In this document: in pieces, positions 29,888 to 40,308 of the stretch | How the letters are laid out: each line of letters opens with the position of its first letter | Numbering within the stretch: the stretch's first letter is position 1 | From: Pseudarthrobacter phenanthrenivorans Sphe3 | GTDB lineage: Bacteria > Actinomycetota > Actinomycetes > Actinomycetales > Micrococcaceae | Length of the DNA stretch: 64,000 nt | Assembly (NCBI RefSeq): GCF_000189535.1 | Contig: NC_015145.1 | Location: 620,001 to 684,000, forward strand | Direction of reading: 5' to 3' | Notes under the pieces: generated by a model | Database searches by the model: none | The model's input: only the letters and a program-made list of their open reading frames with translations | What the model was told of the DNA's origin: nothing | Made by a program: the position numbers and the translations under genes

Positions 29888-31104
29888 CTGCGCCCATGAT
29901 GGCGGGGGACAGCCTGCCGGACCTGCCGTCCGCGGACTTTTTCGCCTTTGAATCCCTGCTGGACCAAAAGGAGCGGGACAAGCTGGCTGAACTGCGGGAG
30001 TTCCTGGCGGCGGAGATCGCGCCATTCGCCGGGGACTGGTGGAACAAGGCAGAGTTTCCCGCGCATATCCTGCCCAAGCTCGCCGCCCTGGAGCTGAGCA
30101 CGCCGGCCCAGCGGGGCTACAGCCACCTGTTTGCGGGTCTGGTCATCGCCGAGATGACACGCGTGGACACGTCCATCGCCACGTTCTTCCTGGTGCACCA
30201 CGATCTCTTCGTCGAATCCCTCTACGCCTTTGGCAGTGAGGACCAGAAGCGGCGGCTGCTGGATGCCGCCGCGAACCTGGAGATCACCGGCGCCTTCGCC
30301 CTCACGGAGCCCAATCACGGCTCGGACGTTGCCGGCGGCATGGAAACAGGGGCAAGGCGCATTTCGTCCGCAACAGGAGAGGCGGACGACGGCGGCACCG
30401 CCTGGGTGCTGAACGGCGCAAAGCGGTGGATCGGCAACGGGACGTTCTGTGACTACATGCTCGTGTGGGCCCGGGACGAGACGGACGGCTCGGTGCGCGG
30501 ATTCATCGTGGATGCCACGCTGCCGGGCGTCAGCCGGACCCGGATCGAGAACAAGACAGCCCTGCGGACGGTGCAGAACGCGGACATCCTGCTAACGGAC
30601 GTCCGCGTGGCGGAAGCAGACCGGTTTGCTTCCATCAACAGTTTCGAGGACACCAAGGAGCTGCTGCGCGGCTCGCGGATCATGGTGGCGTGGCAGGCCG
30701 TGGGCCAGCAGCTGGCCGCGTTCGACGTTGCCCGGCAGTACGCCGTCGAACGCCATCAGTTCGGCCGCCCGCTGGCGCACTTCCAGCTGATCCAGCAGCA
30801 GCTGGTGACCATGCTGGGAAACGCCGTGGCAAGCATGGCGATGATGGCCGGCCTTGCGCGGCTGCAGGACGAAGGCGCTGCGGACATGCCGCAGGTGGCG
30901 CTGGCGAAGTCATACATCAGCGCGCGCATGCGTGAAACGGTGGCGCTGGGCCGGTCAATCCTGGGCGGCAACGGGATCCTGACTGACTACCGGATGGCCA
31001 AAATCTTTTCGGACGCCGAGGCCATCTACACGTACGAGGGGTCCTTCGAAATCAACACGCTGATCGTTGGCCGCGCCGTCACGGGCATCTCAGCCATTAC
31101 CTGA
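29884..31104 (+). CDS. acyl-CoA dehydrogenase
   Basis: FAD-dependent dehydrogenase of 406 residues. [12 protein letters not shown] binds [11 protein letters not shown] is in the middle domain, and the catalytic Glu lies in [19 protein letters not shown], a placement like that of glutaryl-CoA-type dehydrogenases. It starts with GTG overlapping the SDR stop by 4 nt, so the two enzymes are co-translated. The chain-length specificity cannot be fixed from sequence. Confidence 0.92.
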   Translation: MTAPMMAGDSLPDLPSADFFAFESLLDQKERDKLAELREFLAAEIAPFAGDWWNKAEFPAHILPKLAALELSTPAQRGYSHLFAGLVIAEMTRVDTSIATFFLVHHDLFVESLYAFGSEDQKRRLLDAAANLEITGAFALTEPNHGSDVAGGMETGARRISSATGEADDGGTAWVLNGAKRWIGNGTFCDYMLVWARDETDGSVRGFIVDATLPGVSRTRIENKTALRTVQNADILLTDVRVAEADRFASINSFEDTKELLRGSRIMVAWQAVGQQLAAFDVARQYAVERHQFGRPLAHFQLIQQQLVTMLGNAVASMAMMAGLARLQDEGAADMPQVALAKSYISARMRETVALGRSILGGNGILTDYRMAKIFSDAEAIYTYEGSFEINTLIVGRAVTGISAIT

Positions 31105-31119
31105 CCCGCGAGGGCCCGC

Positions 31120-31935
31120 TCACTCGGCGGGCAGCTTCTCGCCCGCCTCCACCCGCACGTCCAGCGAGTTGTTCTTCACCGGCATGGGGCAGGTGCCGTA
31201 CGGGGTGAAGGCGCTGGGGTAGTTGATGGCGCGGTTGAAATCCAGGACCACGGAGTTATCCGGGCGCGGCCGGGGCAGGGAGAGCTTCCGCCAGTCATCG
31301 GTGCTTTCGCCGTTGGTTTCATCATGGAAGGTGACGGTGAGTGCGCCGAGTTTTTCCTCCTCGGCCTGAAGCCGGAACTCGTGGCTGCTGCCGGGAAGGC
31401 GGAACACCACCTCGCCCACGGAGCGGTGCACGCCGTCCACCAGGGGATTTGCGGTGGCGATGGGCACATCCACAGGTTCGGGATAGGGCTCGAACCTGCC
31501 GGTGACTTCCCACTCGGGGTTGTAGGGGAAGGTGGGAACGCCGCCGAATTTCGTGAGGACGGGCGAGCCCGAGTCCCGGGTGCGGATGGCGTAGCGGCCG
31601 GCCCGCATGGCGAGTTCCACCACCACCTGGTCACCGCTGGCGCCGCCGAACTGCACCCACATCAGGGACTCCTCATCGGCGAGGGCGGCGCTGATGGTCC
31701 CGCTGACTGCTTCTCCTGTCTCCACCAGGGACAGTCCGTCCGCGGGCACTGCGGTGAGTGCCGCCGTCGTACCATCCGTGGACCACAGGCCTGGTGCCAG
31801 GTCAACGGGGGCGGGGGAGTCCTCCAGCCACTGGAACGAGGTGAGGGTCAGCCAGCCGTGGCGGGTGGCGAGGGCCTTGTTGCGGTTGTCGCGGAAGCGC
31901 TGCCAGCGCTCCAACCTGGCGGGGAGGGTGCTCAT
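31120..31935 (-). CDS. DUF1684 family protein
   Basis: 271 residues with the family pattern ERWQRFRDNRNKALATRHGW, LTLTSFQWLED and a C-terminal FNRAINYPSAFTPYGTCPMP segment. DUF1684 proteins have no assigned reaction. No signal peptide or membrane helix is seen, so it is probably cytosolic. It converges on the acyl-CoA dehydrogenase with a 15-bp gap. GAAAGGAA precedes the ATG. Confidence 0.85.
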   Translation of the reverse strand: MSTLPARLERWQRFRDNRNKALATRHGWLTLTSFQWLEDSPAPVDLAPGLWSTDGTTAALTAVPADGLSLVETGEAVSGTISAALADEESLMWVQFGGASGDQVVVELAMRAGRYAIRTRDSGSPVLTKFGGVPTFPYNPEWEVTGRFEPYPEPVDVPIATANPLVDGVHRSVGEVVFRLPGSSHEFRLQAEEEKLGALTVTFHDETNGESTDDWRKLSLPRPRPDNSVVLDFNRAINYPSAFTPYGTCPMPVKNNSLDVRVEAGEKLPAE

Positions 31936-32060
31936 GGTTCCTTTCAGACGATGGTTGCCCCGGCTACAACCTCGCTGCGACCGCGTTCATTCCGGAGTGC
32001 GGCGACGAGGAGTATCCTCGGACCCACCACAGAGGCCACCACGTCATCAGGGGAGTTGTC

Positions 32061-32750
32061 ATGAGAATCGCGGTCCTTGGCACGGGCACGGTGGGGCGCA
32101 CGCTCGCAGGAGCCTTCAGCGCCCTGGGACATGAAGTGGAACTGGGGACACTCGACCCGGGCCGTACTGCCGGGCGCACTGCCCCGGACCGGACGGGCGG
32201 GCCGCCGTTCAGTGACTGGTACGCGGCGAACAGGCACATCGGGCTAAAGACTTTCGCCGGGGCTGCCGGAGGCGGGGAACTGGTGGTGAATGCGACCAGC
32301 GGGGTGGGAGCGCTGGAAGCCCTCGGCGCCGCGGGGGCTGCCCGGCTTACCGGGAAAGTGCTGGTGGACGATTCCAACCCGCTCGATTTCTCCCAGGGCA
32401 TGCCGCCGGTACTGAACCCCGTGAACACTGACAGCCTCGGCGAAAGAATCCAGCGGGCTTTCCCGGCCGCTCGGGTGGTTAAGACCCTCAATACGATGAA
32501 CGCCGGTCTCATGGTCAACCCGGGCAAATTGGCGGGCGGTGACCACTCGGTGTTTGTCTCAGGCGATGACGAAACGGCCAAGGCCACGGTCACGGCACTC
32601 CTCCAGGCGCTGGGGCACCGCGACGTCGTCGACCTTGGGGACATCACCACGGCCCGCGGCGCTGAAATGCTGCTGCCGCTGTGGCTCCGCCTCTACGCCG
32701 CGCTGGGGACCCCTGATTTCAACGTCAAGGTGGTCCGCACTGTTGAATAG
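32061..32750 (+). CDS. NADPH-dependent F420 reductase-like dinucleotide-binding protein
   Basis: 229 residues with an N-terminal Rossmann motif AVLGTGTVGRTLAGAFSALG and a C-terminal helical domain. VVKTLNTMNAGLMVNP and LVDDSNPLDFSQG are typical of the NADPH:F420 oxidoreductase/NADP-oxidoreductase-coenzyme-F420 family. Whether it uses F420 is unknown because no F420 genes are in view. GGGGAG precedes the ATG. It is followed within 5 bp by the membrane-protein gene. Confidence 0.88.
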   Translation: MRIAVLGTGTVGRTLAGAFSALGHEVELGTLDPGRTAGRTAPDRTGGPPFSDWYAANRHIGLKTFAGAAGGGELVVNATSGVGALEALGAAGAARLTGKVLVDDSNPLDFSQGMPPVLNPVNTDSLGERIQRAFPAARVVKTLNTMNAGLMVNPGKLAGGDHSVFVSGDDETAKATVTALLQALGHRDVVDLGDITTARGAEMLLPLWLRLYAALGTPDFNVKVVRTVE

Positions 32751-32755
32751 GTGGG

Positions 32756-33301
32756 ATGGACATTCTTGCGGGAGTAAGCAGTGAGTGGCTTAGGGCGCTC
32801 ACCTGGATAGCCGCGGGCGTGGTGGGGGCGGGCCTGCTCGTGTGGCGGCCGCGGCGGCCGGACCTGGCGTTGCTGGCGTCAGTCGTGGTTTTCATGGCCG
32901 CCAGTGTGGGCGCGGGGATTTATGTCCTGAACCACCTGGGCGACGGCCGCTGGGGCGGGGACGCGCAGGCAAAGCTGAGCCCGCCGCCGCTCTCGGACGC
33001 CCCGGTGGTGGGGGATTTCCTCGAACCGCTGGAGGGCTTGCTGGGCAGTGTGACTGACGGGGTCAACGAATTCGTGGACTTCCGGTCCGCACTGCCGGTG
33101 GCGCTGGACTTCTTCGCCGCCGCAGGGTGGGCCCTTGCCCTCTCCGTGCCCGCAGCGCTGGTGGTCCTGGTGGGGAATGCCCGGGCAACCCGCCGCCGCA
33201 ACGCCGAATTCGCCGCCTATAAAACGGAGACTGAACAACTCCGGGACGAGCTCAACCGGGTCAAGCGCCATGTTGGTTACCCGGCCGATGACATTTTTTG
33301 A
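32756..33301 (+). CDS. small membrane protein with C-terminal coiled coil
   Basis: 181 residues. Transmembrane helices lie at about residues 12-27, 33-55 and 119-140, and the charged tail (RATRRRNAEFAAYKTETEQL) looks like a short coiled coil in the cytosol. GGTGGG precedes the ATG and the gene follows the F420-reductase-like gene by 5 bp, so the two are probably one transcript. I do not recognise the family. Confidence 0.72.
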   Translation: MDILAGVSSEWLRALTWIAAGVVGAGLLVWRPRRPDLALLASVVVFMAASVGAGIYVLNHLGDGRWGGDAQAKLSPPPLSDAPVVGDFLEPLEGLLGSVTDGVNEFVDFRSALPVALDFFAAAGWALALSVPAALVVLVGNARATRRRNAEFAAYKTETEQLRDELNRVKRHVGYPADDIF

Positions 33302-33413
33302 GATGAATTCCGCCATGTCCCGGCACTGGGGGTAGCATCGATAGCTAGTTACGTGGCTCACAGTATCCAGCGCAGTGTACGAGCCAAGTCCGAACCCTCG
33401 AAAGATAGTTTCC

Positions 33414-36236
33414 ATGGCTCACACTGCAACGAATCCCGAAACCGATCTTGCCTCCGAACTAAGGGCAGACGTCCGCCGCGTGTCCACCCTGCTGGGCGAA
33501 TCCCTGGTCCGCCAGCACGGTCCGGAACTCCTTGACCTGGTGGAGCAGGTCCGCCTCCTCACCAAGGAATCCAAGGAAGCCGCCCGCGGCGGCGCCGACG
33601 CCACCGGCCCCTGGAGCGCGCACGACGTCGTTGCCCAGGTCCGCGAACTCCTGGGTTCCCTGCCGATTGAGCAGGCCACCGACCTGGTCCGTGCCTTCGC
33701 CTTCTACTTCCACCTGGCCAACGCCGCCGAACAGGTCCATCGGGTGCGCGGGCTGCGCACCCGGGCGGAAAAGGACGGCTGGCTGGCCAAGACCGTGGCC
33801 GACATCGCCGGGCAGGCAGGACCGGCCGTCCTCCAGGAGGTGGTGAACGGGCTGGACGTCCGCCCCATCTTCACCGCCCACCCCACCGAAGCGTCCCGGC
33901 GCTCCGTGCTGGACAAGATCCGCAAGATTTCCGACGTCCTGGCCCAGCCCACCGCCGAGGGCACCACGGGGCGGCGCCGGCAGGACCGGCAGTTGGCCGA
34001 AATCATCGACCAGATGTGGCAGACCGACGAACTGCGCCAGGTCCGCCCCACCCCGGTGGACGAGGCCCGCAACGCCATCTACTACCTGGGCAGCATCCTC
34101 ACCGACGCAATGCCGGAAATGCTCACCGAACTCTCGGACCTGCTCGGCGAGCACGGCGTCAGCCTCGCGTCCCAGGAAGCGCCCATCCGCTTCGGCTCCT
34201 GGATCGGCGGTGACCGGGACGGCAACCCCAACGTCACCGCGGCCGTAACCCGGGAAATCCTGCAGATCCAGAACCAGCACGCGGTCCGGATCAGCATCGG
34301 CATGATCGACGAACTGATCTCCATCCTCTCCAACTCCACTGCGCTCGCCGGAGCGGACCAGGAACTGCTGGATTCCATCGACGCGGACCTGAAGAAGCTG
34401 CCGGGCCTGGACAAGCGCGTCCTGGAGCTCAACGCCCAGGAGCCCTACCGGCTGAAGCTCACGTGCATCAAGGCCAAACTCATCAACACGGGCAAGCGGG
34501 TAGCTGCCGACTCCAACCACGAGCACGGCCGCGATTACAACGGGACCGCCGAACTCCTTGCGGACCTGGAGCTGGTGGAACTCTCGCTCCGGAACCACTC
34601 GGCGTCGCTGGCTGCCGACGGCGCCCTGGCCAGGGTTCGCCGGGCCATCGCCTCCTTCGGCCTGCACCTCGCCACCCTGGACATCCGTGAACACGCGGAC
34701 CACCACCATGACGCCGTGGGCCAGCTGATGGACCGCCTGGGCGGGCCGGGCGTGCGCTACGCCGAGCTCAGCCGCGAGCAGCGCTTCGAAGTGCTCGGTT
34801 CCGAACTCGCCTCGCGCCGGCCGCTGTCCGGCCACCCGATCAAGCTCGACGGCGCCGCTGACGGCACGTACGACGTCTTCCGTGAGATCCGCCGCGCCTT
34901 GCGCACCTACGGCCCGGACGTCATCGAAACGTACATCATCTCCATGACCCGCGGTGCGGACGATGTCCTGGCGGCCGCGGTCCTGGCCCGGGAAGCCGGC
35001 CTGGTCAACCTTTTCGGTGAGAAGCCCTACGCCAAGATCGGGTTCGCGCCGCTGCTGGAGACGGTGGAGGAGCTGCGCGCCTCGGCGGAGATCGTGGACC
35101 AGCTCCTGTCCGATCCCTCCTACCGGGAACTCGTGCGACTCCGCGGCGACGTCCAGGAGGTCATGCTGGGCTACTCGGACTCCAACAAGGAATCCGGCGT
35201 GATGACCAGCCAGTGGGAAATCCACAAGACCCAGCGGAAGCTGCGGGACATCGCCGCCAAGCACGGCGTCCGCGTCCGCCTGTTCCACGGCCGCGGCGGT
35301 TCCGTGGGCCGGGGCGGCGGCCCCACCTACGACGCCATCCTGGCCCAGCCCAACGGCGTCCTGGAAGGCGAAATCAAGTTCACGGAGCAGGGCGAGGTCA
35401 TCTCGGACAAGTACTCGCTGCCCGAGCTCGCCCGCGAAAACCTCGAGCTGTCCCTGGCCGCCGTGCTGCAGGGCTCGGCCCTGCACCGGGACCCGCGGAC
35501 CTCCGCCGACCAGCGCGAACGGTACGGGCACGTGATGGAGACCATCTCCGATGCCGCCTTCAACCGGTACCGGCACCTCATTGACGATCCCGACCTGCCC
35601 GCCTACTTCCTCGCGTCCACCCCGGTGGAACAGCTGGGCTCACTCAACATCGGCTCCCGCCCGTCCAAGCGCCCGGATTCCGGGGCCGGCCTGGGCGGCC
35701 TGCGCGCCATCCCGTGGGTATTCGGCTGGACCCAGTCCCGCCAGATCGTGCCCGGCTGGTTCGGCGTCGGCTCCGGCCTCAAAGCTGCCCGCGAGGCCGG
35801 CAACTCGGCGCAGCTGGTGGAGATGTGGGACAACTGGCACTTCTTCCGCTCGGTGCTTTCCAACGTGGAGATGACCCTGGCCAAGACGGACATGGACATC
35901 GCCGGTTACTACGTGTCCACCCTGGTTCCCGAGGAGCTGCACCGGATCTTCCGGACCATTCGCGAGGAATACGAGCTGACCGTGGCCGAGGTGCAGAACC
36001 TGACCGGCGAGAACCTGCTCCTGGACGCCCAGCCCACGCTCAAGCGGTCCTTGGAAATCCGGGACCAGTACCTGGACCCGATCAGCTACCTGCAGGTGGA
36101 ACTCCTCCGCCGCGTCCGGACCGAAGCGGCGGAGAAGGCGGAGGGCATCAGCGGGGCGGAGATCGACGAACGCCTCCAGCGGGCCATGCTCATCACTGTC
36201 AACGGCGTAGCTGCCGGCCTGCGCAACACCGGCTAA
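33414..36236 (+). CDS. ppc: phosphoenolpyruvate carboxylase
   Basis: Anaplerotic carboxylation of phosphoenolpyruvate to oxaloacetate, cytosolic, 940 residues from the ATG at 33414. Catalytic signatures are [11 protein letters not shown] (His near 156), [48 protein letters not shown] and [19 protein letters not shown]. The protein ends LRNTG rather than the common QNTG. The start is somewhat uncertain: an in-frame GTG at 33375 adds 13 residues, and neither has a strong ribosome site. It works alongside the glyoxylate shunt to refill the TCA cycle. Confidence 0.97.
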   Translation: MAHTATNPETDLASELRADVRRVSTLLGESLVRQHGPELLDLVEQVRLLTKESKEAARGGADATGPWSAHDVVAQVRELLGSLPIEQATDLVRAFAFYFHLANAAEQVHRVRGLRTRAEKDGWLAKTVADIAGQAGPAVLQEVVNGLDVRPIFTAHPTEASRRSVLDKIRKISDVLAQPTAEGTTGRRRQDRQLAEIIDQMWQTDELRQVRPTPVDEARNAIYYLGSILTDAMPEMLTELSDLLGEHGVSLASQEAPIRFGSWIGGDRDGNPNVTAAVTREILQIQNQHAVRISIGMIDELISILSNSTALAGADQELLDSIDADLKKLPGLDKRVLELNAQEPYRLKLTCIKAKLINTGKRVAADSNHEHGRDYNGTAELLADLELVELSLRNHSASLAADGALARVRRAIASFGLHLATLDIREHADHHHDAVGQLMDRLGGPGVRYAELSREQRFEVLGSELASRRPLSGHPIKLDGAADGTYDVFREIRRALRTYGPDVIETYIISMTRGADDVLAAAVLAREAGLVNLFGEKPYAKIGFAPLLETVEELRASAEIVDQLLSDPSYRELVRLRGDVQEVMLGYSDSNKESGVMTSQWEIHKTQRKLRDIAAKHGVRVRLFHGRGGSVGRGGGPTYDAILAQPNGVLEGEIKFTEQGEVISDKYSLPELARENLELSLAAVLQGSALHRDPRTSADQRERYGHVMETISDAAFNRYRHLIDDPDLPAYFLASTPVEQLGSLNIGSRPSKRPDSGAGLGGLRAIPWVFGWTQSRQIVPGWFGVGSGLKAAREAGNSAQLVEMWDNWHFFRSVLSNVEMTLAKTDMDIAGYYVSTLVPEELHRIFRTIREEYELTVAEVQNLTGENLLLDAQPTLKRSLEIRDQYLDPISYLQVELLRRVRTEAAEKAEGISGAEIDERLQRAMLITVNGVAAGLRNTG

Positions 36237-36240
36237 CCCC

Positions 36241-36289
36241 GGACGCTCTCTCACTTAACGTCGGTTTCCCATCAACGCTCTCTCCCTCG
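36241..36289. repeat. nested palindromic repeat, copy 4, left half
   Basis: GACGCTCTCTCACTT outer arm and AACGCTCTCTCCC inner arm, ending at the CTCG target-site duplication of the IS3 element. The matching right half is at 40563-40610. Joined after removing the element, the inner palindrome is AACGCTCTCTCCC-TC-GGGAGAGAGCGTT. Confidence 0.88.
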
Positions 36290-36291
36290 TG

Positions 36292-36347
36292 AACTGCTCC
36301 CCGGAAGTTGGACTGAGTAATTCAGTTTCGACTTCCGGGGAGCAGTT
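36292..36347. terminator. 17-bp inverted repeat inside the IS3 left end
   Basis: AACTGCTCCCCGGAAGT and its exact complement are separated by 22 nt, followed by TTTTT just before the orfA ATG at 36351. It would terminate or block transcription entering the element from ppc, as internal terminators do in several insertion sequences. Confidence 0.6.
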
Positions 36348-36350
36348 TTT

Positions 36351-36839
36351 ATGGGTGCACGTAGTTCTTTGTCTGAGGTCCAGCGTGAGGCGGCGGTAGC
36401 GTGGTTTGAGAAGGGTGTTGGGTATCGGGCTGCGGCTCGTTTGCTTGATGCGCCGTGGGTGCCGGTCAGGGCACTGTATGGGCGGTGGAGGATTCAGGGG
36501 CAAGGAGTGCTGGTGAGCAAACCGGCGAAGTCGTACTCGTTTGAGTTCAAGCTGGCGTTGGTGGAGCGGTTCCTCGCGGGTGAGACCGGCCCGGACCTGG
36601 CTGTGGAGGCCGGTTTGTCCTCGCGTCAGTTGCTGCAAAAGTGGGTCCGGGCGTATCGCCGTGATGGTGCGGAGGGATTGCGTCCCAAGGCCAAGGGCAG
36701 GCCTGCGAAGTCCGCGGCTCCACCTGAACGGGTCGAGTTATCCGAACTGGAACGGTTGCGGCGGGAGAACGAGCGGCTCCGCGCGGAGGTGGCGTATCTG
36801 GGAAAACTGCGGGCCTTGAGGGATCAGGAACGACGGTGA
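36351..36839 (+). CDS. IS3-family transposase OrfA
   Basis: 162 residues with an N-terminal helix-turn-helix (VQREAAVAWFEKGVGYRAAA), a second one (LALVERFLAGETGPDLAVEA) and a C-terminal leucine zipper (ELSELERLRRENERLRAEVA), as in IS150-like OrfA proteins. Its stop overlaps the orfB start (GTGA). A slippery heptamer G GGA AAA at 36800-36806 would shift ribosomes -1 into the orfB frame, giving the usual OrfAB transposase. Confidence 0.92.
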   Translation: MGARSSLSEVQREAAVAWFEKGVGYRAAARLLDAPWVPVRALYGRWRIQGQGVLVSKPAKSYSFEFKLALVERFLAGETGPDLAVEAGLSSRQLLQKWVRAYRRDGAEGLRPKAKGRPAKSAAPPERVELSELERLRRENERLRAEVAYLGKLRALRDQERR

Positions 36840-37408
36840 AGGTCCAGTCCGTCGTTTCCCTCAAGGCTGACTACCCTCTCCCGGTCCTGCTGGAGATCGC
36901 GGGCCTGGCCCGCTCGACGTTCTTCTATCACCAGGCCCGTCTTCAGGTCCCGGACCCGAAAGAGAAACTCAAAGCGGCCGTCACGGAGATCTTTGAGACG
37001 AACCATGGCCGGTACGGGCACCGGCGGATCCATGCGGAGCTACTCAAGCAAGGGTGGACGGTTGCGAAGAAGACCGTGCTGAAACTGATGCGCTCACTGC
37101 AGCTGCTCTGCAGGATCCGGCGCCGGAAGCGCTACAACTCTTACCAAGGCGAACAGGGCAGGATTGCCCCGAACCTGCTGAACCGGCAGTTCCAGGCCGA
37201 TGCCCCGAACCAGAAGTGGGTGACCGACGTGACCGAATTCAGCGTCGGGGACCGCAAGCTCTACCTTTCCCCGGTGATGGACCTCTTCGACCGGCAGATC
37301 ATTTCCCATGCCATCAGCACGTCCCCGAACCTGGCTCTGACGAACGCTTCGCTGAAGGAGGCTCTGGCCTGCCTCGAGCCCGGCCAGCAGCCACTGGTGC
37401 ATTCGGAC

Positions 37409-37700
37409 AGTGAGACTGTCGGAACCGGTATTCCCTGAGGATCCTTGACTCGCAGGGTGATGGATGCGACAGGATGCTGGTGCCGGGTGCGCCCAGGGTT
37501 CTTGACCCTCACTCCGATCGACAGCTGTGTCTTTCCCCGGATCTGTCAGTCCCCAGGCGTACCCAGTGAGGCGCTAGGCCTCGCCGCCGGAGTGACCTAA
37601 GGAGAGCCTGCGCCAAGTGTGCTCATCACTGTCTTGTCCGCCGGTGGTCGATGCCCGGGGCCGTGCCCCTTGCACATCGGATGGACCGGAGGAAAACGAC
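37409..37700 (+). ncRNA. candidate bridge-RNA region of IS110 element 1
   Basis: 292-bp left non-coding end upstream of the IS110 transposase. IS110-group elements are known to encode a bridge RNA in this position that pairs with target and donor DNA. Small stem-loops are visible (AGGGT-TCTTG-ACCCT and GAGGC-GCTAG-GCCTC). No promoter or RNA ends could be defined. Confidence 0.4.
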
Positions 37701-38810
37701 ATGACCAGAACGCCCGAAACCAGCGAGCCGGACCAGGCACCGACGCCCGTCTTCGCCGGCGTCGACACGCACAAAGAACTCCACGTCGCCGCCGTCATCG
37801 ATGCCGGCGAGACAGTGCTGGGCACTAAGAGCTTCCCGACAACACGCACCGGCTACCGGGCAATGCTCGCCTGGATCGGCGATTTCGGTGACTTGGCCCG
37901 GATCGGTGTCGAGGGCACCGGATCCTATGGTGCCGGCCTGACCCGACACCTTGCCAAAGCCGGTGTCATGATCCTTGAGGTCGACCGGCCCGACCGGTCT
38001 GACCGCCGCCGTAAAGGCAAGGACGACGATCTGGACGCAATCAATGCAGCCCGCGCCGCACTGCATGGCCGACGCACCAGCATCCCAAAAAGCAAGGACG
38101 GCGCCGTCGAAGCTCTGCGCGTGCTGCGCATCACCCGCGCGCACGCGGTCCGGGAGCGCCGCAGCGCCCTGCAACTCCTTCGGATGTCGATCGTCTCCGC
38201 GCCGGAGGTGCTTCGCGACCAAGTCCGCCACCTGACCCGGATGCAGCTCATCCGCACCCTCGCTGCATGGCGGCCGGACGTATCAAACGCGACCGACCCC
38301 ATCACCGCCTACCGGGTCTCGATGAAGTCCCTGGCCCGCCGCTACCTGGAACTCACCGACGAGATAACCGACCTGGACGAGCTCATCAACCCCATCGTCC
38401 AAGCCCTCGCACCCCAACTCCTCGAACGCGTCGGAATCGGCATCGAAGTCGCTGGACAGTTCCTCGTAACGGCCGGTGACAACCCCGAGCGGATGAAATC
38501 CGAAGCCGCATTCGCGATGCTCTGCGGCGCTTCACCCCTACCCGCGTCCTCCGGAATGACACAACGGCACCGACTCAACCGCGGCGGCGACCGCCAAGCC
38601 AACCGCGCCCTGCACCTCGCCGTCATCAGCCGGATCAGGCTCGACCCGAGAACGCAGACGTACGTCGCGAAAAAGACCGCCGAGGGGCACTCCAAGATGG
38701 AGATCATCCGCTGCCTGAAGCGATACCTCGCCCGAGAGGTCTACTTCATCCTCAACCCCGGCCACCAGCACATCGTCCCGAACACCAGGCAACACCGAAA
38801 CGCCGCTTGA
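37701..38810 (+). CDS. IS110-family DEDD transposase 1
   Basis: 369 residues. The RuvC-like N-terminal half has acidic motifs AGVDTHKE, GVEGTGSYG and KGKDDDLDAINAARA. The C-terminal transposase_20 half has GASPLPASSGMTQRHRLNRG and ends with EIIRCLKRYLAREVYFIL. The ATG at 37701 has GGAGG 8 nt upstream. The gene looks intact and may still move. Confidence 0.93.
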   Translation: MTRTPETSEPDQAPTPVFAGVDTHKELHVAAVIDAGETVLGTKSFPTTRTGYRAMLAWIGDFGDLARIGVEGTGSYGAGLTRHLAKAGVMILEVDRPDRSDRRRKGKDDDLDAINAARAALHGRRTSIPKSKDGAVEALRVLRITRAHAVRERRSALQLLRMSIVSAPEVLRDQVRHLTRMQLIRTLAAWRPDVSNATDPITAYRVSMKSLARRYLELTDEITDLDELINPIVQALAPQLLERVGIGIEVAGQFLVTAGDNPERMKSEAAFAMLCGASPLPASSGMTQRHRLNRGGDRQANRALHLAVISRIRLDPRTQTYVAKKTAEGHSKMEIIRCLKRYLAREVYFILNPGHQHIVPNTRQHRNAA

Positions 38811-38919
38811 CACTTAGGAGAGCATCCAAGGCATCCAATACCAGCACCTCACTTGGCGGACGCTTCTCAAGGCCGCCGGCGCTGTCCAGTCGATGTCCCG
38901 CAAGGGCAACTGCCACGAC

Positions 38920-39162
38920 TGCGAGCATCGTGACTGCGCCACCACCTGGGGTCTGACCCTTGCTTATGACCGGCCCTGCGGGTGCCCTCGCGTTGACGTG
39001 TCGGCCCCGGGTGGTGGCGTTCACCAGGCTGCTGGCCGGGTGGGCAGTGACCTGATAGGAGCCTGACTCGACCAGGGCCTCATCGCAGTCCTGTCCGCCC
39101 ACTCCGGCCAGCTGAGCCATGGACAGCCCGCCCGGAAAGTGCGAGAGAGGATCCACAGCCCG
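38920..39162 (+). ncRNA. candidate bridge-RNA region of IS110 element 2
   Basis: 243-bp non-coding left end. A 10-bp long-range stem (CGCCACCACC at 38937-38946 with GGTGGTGGCG at 39010-39019) encloses 63 nt, consistent with a folded RNA. The bridge-RNA role is known for IS110-group elements and inferred here from position and structure only. Confidence 0.42.
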
Positions 39163-40308
39163 ATGCCCAGCATGCAGCTTCGGCGTGACGATGTCATCGT
39201 CGGCGTCGACACCCACAAGGACAACCACGTAGCGGTCGCGATCGACGGCTTTGGCGGCCGGCTCGGCGACATCGTCGTGCCCACCACCATCGCCGGGTTT
39301 GAGGAGCTCCTCGCCTTCTGTCTGGCCTTCGTCGGGTCGGCCGGTCGGCTGATCGGGTTCGGCGTCGAGGGCACCGGCTCCTACGGGGTCGGCTTGGCGC
39401 GCTACCTGCGCAACCACGGTCACGACGTCCACGAGATCGCCCGCCCAGCACGGGCCGCGGAACGTCGACTCGCAGGGAAGAACGACACCATCGATGCCGA
39501 GCACGCTGCACGCCAGCTACTGGCTGGGCACGGGCTGTCGACACCCAAGACCGCCGACGGCGCGGTCGAAACGATCAGGCTGGTCAAGATCGCCTACGAC
39601 GGTGCCGTTCAAGCGCGGACAACCGCGATGATCACGCTCAAGGCGACCCTCGCGACCGGGAGCGAGGCGTTGCGGGCGGAGCTGGAGACGCTCACCGACC
39701 ACAAGCTGATCCTCGCGTGCGCGGCGCTGGAGGGTCCGACTCCACTGCCGCCCGTGCGCCGTGGCGCACCTGCCGTTGTTGTGCCGGGCGACCCGGATGT
39801 GGCGATGCGACACGTGCTGTCCTCGATGGCGAAGCGTTGGCTGGCGCTGCACGAGGAGGCCAAGGCTCACGCCGCATCACTGAAGGCACTCACTGCGGCC
39901 GCTGCGCCCCAGCTCGTCGAGGCCGTCGGCGTCGGCTACGACACTGCGGCACAGATGCTGATCACCGCCGGCGACAACGCCAACCGGATCAAGTCCGAGG
40001 CAGCGTTTGCCAAGATGTGTGGCGCGTGCCCGATCCCGGCTGGATCCGGCAAGACCAACAGCCGGCACCGTCTGTACCGCGGCGGGAACCGGCAGGCCAA
40101 CGCCGCGCTGTATCGCGTGGTCATCGTGCGCATGCGCTGGCATCAGCCGACGATCGACTACGTGGCCCGTCGCACCGCCGAGGGCATGTCGAAGCGGGAG
40201 ATCATCCGGTGCCTGAAGCGGTACCTCGCTCGCGAGCTCTTCCGCCTGCTGCCGGCCCCGGACGCCATCGCCAAGCCCGTTAATGGAGAGCTCGAAATCG
40301 CGGCCTGA
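39163..40308 (+). CDS. IS110-family DEDD transposase 2
   Basis: 381 residues, related to transposase 1 but clearly divergent. Acidic motifs are VGVDTHKDNH, GVEGTGSYG and GKNDTIDAEHAARQLL; the C-terminal half has GACPIPAGSGKTNSRHRLYR and EIIRCLKRYLARELF. The start is uncertain (ATG 39163 or 39172; GTG at 39139 also in frame); GAGAGG lies upstream. It looks intact. Confidence 0.92.
   Translation: MPSMQLRRDDVIVGVDTHKDNHVAVAIDGFGGRLGDIVVPTTIAGFEELLAFCLAFVGSAGRLIGFGVEGTGSYGVGLARYLRNHGHDVHEIARPARAAERRLAGKNDTIDAEHAARQLLAGHGLSTPKTADGAVETIRLVKIAYDGAVQARTTAMITLKATLATGSEALRAELETLTDHKLILACAALEGPTPLPPVRRGAPAVVVPGDPDVAMRHVLSSMAKRWLALHEEAKAHAASLKALTAAAAPQLVEAVGVGYDTAAQMLITAGDNANRIKSEAAFAKMCGACPIPAGSGKTNSRHRLYRGGNRQANAALYRVVIVRMRWHQPTIDYVARRTAEGMSKREIIRCLKRYLARELFRLLPAPDAIAKPVNGELEIAA

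Larger units (their letters stand above)
37409..38826 (+). mobile_element. IS110-family element 1
   Basis: Length 1418 bp, set by the exact repair of IS3 orfB (the boundary may move by one base). It has a long left non-coding end (292 bp), a DEDD transposase gene and a very short right end (TTGACACTTAGGAGAGCATC). No inverted repeats or target duplication were seen, as expected for IS110. The right end resembles that of IS110 element 2 (TAGGAG then CATC). Confidence 0.88.

Noticed and set aside
33459..35576. 705-codon open frame on the minus strand opposite ppc
   Set aside because: High-GC shadow of ppc; low-complexity Gly/Val/Arg product with no recognisable fold.
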